Source: Helicoverpa zea
Taxonomy: Eukaryota > Arthropoda > Insecta > Lepidoptera > Noctuidae
Length of the DNA stretch: 64,000 nucleotides
Assembly (NCBI RefSeq): GCF_022581195.2
Contig: NC_061470.1
Coordinates: 4,526,001 to 4,590,000 of the forward strand
Direction of reading: 5' to 3'
Position 1 is the stretch's first letter. Each line of letters begins with the position of its first letter. Below the pieces are notes generated by a model. The model had not been told where the DNA came from and did no database searches. It saw nothing but the letters and a program-made list of their open reading frames with translations. Of this stretch, positions 63,061 through 64,000 are shown piece by piece. Made by a program: the position numbers and the translations under genes.

Positions 63061-64000
63061 GTATTACATTTATTTCACCTACCTTGTTTCTCTAAATTAT
63101 TTTTGCAGCAATTTTCAATCGGGTTTCTTCCGTAAGGATGTTTTTATATCACAAACTTATCCTTAGGGTCAATTCCCACTGAAAGAGCAGCGGCCGGCAG
63201 CGGCCGTAAGAGCACGGAAAATGTAGGAGCGCGGCGCGGTGCGGCGCCGCGCGGCGCCGCGCGGCCCGCCGCGCTCGCGCTCAATCCCTTGCAATTACGG
63301 CCGCTGCCAGCCGCTGCCGGCCGCTGCTCTTTCAGTGGGAATTGACCCTTAGCTGCTCAGTCGATAGGTTAACGCGCTTTTATATTCGAATCAGTTTCAT
63401 TCCCTCAGTTGTTTTCACATTCAACAGTAAGCTATATTGTTAATATTCTCATAGTTGTTGGTCTACTTACCACTGCTGACAGGTCAGGTCAGGTCAGGTC
63501 ATCAATTTATAAAAAAGACCTGATTGATTAGACGGGCGACACAGCTCCCAAAAAAGGTCATTGACACACATACATGAGAGAGTATTTAGGGGAACATATA
63601 GGGAGAGTACATAGGGGTTGTACATAAGAGTGCATAGGGGCGACATAAAAGGAAATACACATTTGCAATCTCTTTATTGGCACATTTTATTAACTAAAAA
63701 TTACTTTAATCCAATAACCAGCCCGGTGAAGGTCGTTCTATGCTGGGATCTTATACTAACAAGTATTATATTTAATTTAAATCATAAGAAATTGTTTATT
63801 TCAGTGGCAACTTTTTAAATATTAAATTAGTGCAGGTCAGTTTTATTTTATTTTTTGGCTTTGGTTTGTATTTCTTTATTTTATGCAATGTACACACTAT
63901 ATATACAAACTTAAACTACTTATCTTTATACAAATCTAAAAATAAAATACTACATACAAAATATATAAAAAACATATAACATATATAAAAGAACATCCTC
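63061..64000. other. Downstream flank
   Basis: Intergenic, AT-rich; no gene start on either strand is supported. It contains the second GC-rich MITE, a five-unit AGGTC repeat (about 63480-63500) and AT-rich sequence to the window end. Confidence 0.65.
63166..63348 (-). mobile_element. GC-rich MITE, copy 2 (inverted relative to copy 1)
   Basis: Same terminal inverted repeats as 20488-20678 (gggtcaattcccactgaaag at the left end, its complement at the right). The inner sequence is the reverse complement of copy 1 with a few indels. It is flanked by TTA on both sides, a clean 3-bp target duplication. The length is 183 bp. Confidence 0.9.

Overview
The window is insect nuclear DNA, almost certainly from a moth or butterfly (Lepidoptera). 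Coding exons are GC-rich, introns are long and AT-rich, and the introns carry repeats typical of Lepidoptera: non-LTR tails of the 'tagcttccgcccgcggtttcacccg' kind (given here in consensus), tRNA-headed SINEs with GATGAT tails, and foldback MITEs. A noctuoid moth is plausible but cannot be shown from this window.

One gene on the + strand fills the window. It is the 3' half of the class XVIII unconventional myosin gene (Myo18; fly name Mhcl). Sixteen exons from 16899 to 61868 encode the end of the lever arm (IQ motif and the W-P-W-W junction), the long coiled-coil rod and an acidic/serine-rich C-terminus. They total 852 residues and a stop, followed by a 3'UTR and a poly(A) signal at 63036. 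Splice phases agree at every junction, and the joined protein follows the order of vertebrate MYO18A. The motor-domain exons are not in the window and must lie upstream of it.

The main surprise is two large exons inside the introns of this tail. Each opens with an ATG and ends in a phase-0 splice donor. Exon A (1309-3429, 707 codons, basic and disordered) lies before the IQ exon. Exon B (44637-45731, 365 codons, Ser/Pro-rich) lies before the rod exon at 49790. No motor exon lies between either of them and the next tail exon. The simplest reading is that two internal promoters make myosin-18 proteins without a motor: about 1,559 residues (A + IQ + rod) and about 1,096 residues (B + rod). A further TATA-plus-GC-rich promoter-like patch lies near 21282.

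Layout: 1-1308 is upstream/5'UTR of exon A. 3430-16898 is an intron with SINE/LINE pieces and a 396-bp foldback element. 16899-17171 is the IQ exon. 17172-27662 is an intron with two foldbacks, a GC-rich MITE and a complete SINE with target duplication. 27663-27752 is a rod exon. 27753-49789 is a 22-kb intron holding an 8.4-kb interval bounded by identical 322-bp terminal repeats (an LTR-like element with two different tandem arrays inside), exon B, a second SINE and a 122-bp array. 49790-61868 holds the remaining rod exons. 61869-64000 is the 3'UTR and flank, with a second, inverted copy of the GC-rich MITE.

No second protein-coding gene, no functional tRNA/rRNA gene and no CRISPR array could be supported.
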